Shown: piece by piece, positions 4,629 through 5,293 of the stretch
How positions within the stretch are numbered: the stretch's first letter is position 1
Layout: each line of letters starts with the position of its first letter
DNA from: Gammaproteobacteria bacterium
Lineage (GTDB): Bacteria > Pseudomonadota > Gammaproteobacteria > UBA9214
Length of the DNA: 5,293 nucleotides
Direction of reading: 5' to 3'
Assembly: GCA_030599705.1 (NCBI GenBank)
Contig: JAUVNM010000150.1
Location: forward strand, 1 to 5,293
The notes under the pieces: generated by a model
What the model was told of the DNA's origin: nothing
What the model saw: the letters and a program-made list of their open reading frames with translations, nothing else
The model's database searches: none
Program-made: the position numbers and the translations under genes

Positions 4629-5293
4629 ATGATCTTCGAAAATTTCATCGCCGCACAGTCATTCTTCCTCTGGACCACCTTCGGCATTGCCCTGCTAATG
4701 GGCGCGCTGGTCAACAAGACCAACTTCTGCACCATGGGCGCCGTTTCCGACATGGTCAACATGGGTGACCTGGGACGGTTCCGCGCCTGGTTGCTGGCTA
4801 TCGCGGTGGCCCTGGTTGGCTCGATCCTGCTGGAACGCCTGGGACTGGTACAGCTGAGCGGCTCGTTCCCGCCGTACCGCGCCGGGCAATTCATCTGGGC
4901 CGAAAACCTGCTGGGCGGGCTGCTGTTCGGGATCGGCATGACGCTGGCCAGCGGTTGTGGCAACAAGTGCCTGGTGCGCATCGGCGGCGGCAACCTCAAG
5001 TCCGTCGTGGTGTTGCTGGTCGCGGGTACCGTGGCCTACTTCATGGTCAACCCGTTCCCGGGAACCGACAAGACCCTGTTCAGCCTGCTGCTGTACGACT
5101 GGATCCGGCCGCTCGCCATCGACGTTGGCGACAGCCAGGACCTCGGTTATCTGCTCACCGGCGAGCTGGCCGGCAACGGGCGGCTGGTGTTCGGCGGGCT
5201 CATCGGCCTGCTCATGCTGGGCTATGTGTTCACCTCGGCCGAGTTCCGTGCCAGCTACGACAACATCCTCGGCGGGTTCGCCGTGGGACTCGC
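4629..5293 (+). CDS. YeeE/YedE-family (Sulf_transp) sulfur-compound transporter, N-terminal part
   Basis: The first 221 residues of a multi-pass inner-membrane protein; the gene runs off the right edge. The family's characterised member, TsuA of Spirochaeta thermophila, takes up thiosulfate through conserved cysteines in the membrane. Visible here are MIFENFIAAQSFFLW at the N-terminus, then NKTNFCTMGAVSD (29-41, C34), then GMTLASGCGNKCLVRIGGGN (103-122, C110 and C114). Hydrophobic segments lie at about 12-27, 52-68, 94-108, 125-140 and 186-201. The NFC and SGCG cysteines are the family-type ones. C114 is an additional cysteine three residues after G111. Substrate cannot be fixed from this part. 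The gene stands apart from queC by 118 nt and the palindromic repeat, so separate transcription is likely. The start is chosen from the Shine-Dalgarno at 4616-4621. Confidence 0.85.
   Translation, partial: MIFENFIAAQSFFLWTTFGIALLMGALVNKTNFCTMGAVSDMVNMGDLGRFRAWLLAIAVALVGSILLERLGLVQLSGSFPPYRAGQFIWAENLLGGLLFGIGMTLASGCGNKCLVRIGGGNLKSVVVLLVAGTVAYFMVNPFPGTDKTLFSLLLYDWIRPLAIDVGDSQDLGYLLTGELAGNGRLVFGGLIGLLMLGYVFTSAEFRASYDNILGGFAVGL

Noticed and set aside
4532..4768. 78-residue + strand ORF starting MSMKMGSDPF
   Set aside because: Its beginning is the right arm of the palindrome and the rest is out of frame with the well-supported transporter gene.

Overview
The window reads as chromosomal DNA of a GC-rich gammaproteobacterium outside the Enterobacterales. 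The gene order tolA-tolB-pal-cpoB-queE-queC is the one I know from Pseudomonas-like and other environmental gammaproteobacteria, and the QueE and QueC proteins resemble the pseudomonad/sulfur-oxidiser type more than the E. coli type. A YeeE/YedE-family sulfur-compound transporter follows, so a sulfur-metabolising lineage is possible, but this is inference. All seven genes lie on the + strand.

Bases 1-2816 hold the distal half of the Tol-Pal envelope operon: the C-terminal end of TolA, then complete TolB, Pal and CpoB (YbgF). These proteins link the inner membrane, periplasm and outer membrane/peptidoglycan. They serve outer-membrane constriction at division and, through CpoB, coordinate this with PBP1B peptidoglycan synthesis. 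The genes are tightly packed (22, 47 and 1 nt gaps), so one transcript is likely.

Bases 2817-4565 hold queE and queC, two successive steps of 7-deazaguanine (preQ0, then queuosine) synthesis. QueE makes 7-carboxy-7-deazaguanine and QueC converts it to preQ0. From 4629 to the end runs the N-terminal part (221 residues) of a YeeE/YedE (Sulf_transp) membrane protein.

The genes are ordinary; the junctions are not. Each of the three junctions downstream of cpoB carries a different palindromic repeat. Cpob-queE has a long imperfect inverted repeat with 'CCACAGAGGACAC'-type arms (2831-3017). QueE-queC has a REPIN-like inverted pair of REP sequences (3753-3803), ending 5 nt before the queC start codon. 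The end of queC has a perfect 27-bp inverted repeat (4479-4565) whose left arm encodes the last residues of QueC. The two REP arms differ mainly by paired, compensatory changes, which suggests selection on each arm's own small hairpin. I found no new multi-gene system, RNA gene, CRISPR array or riboswitch.
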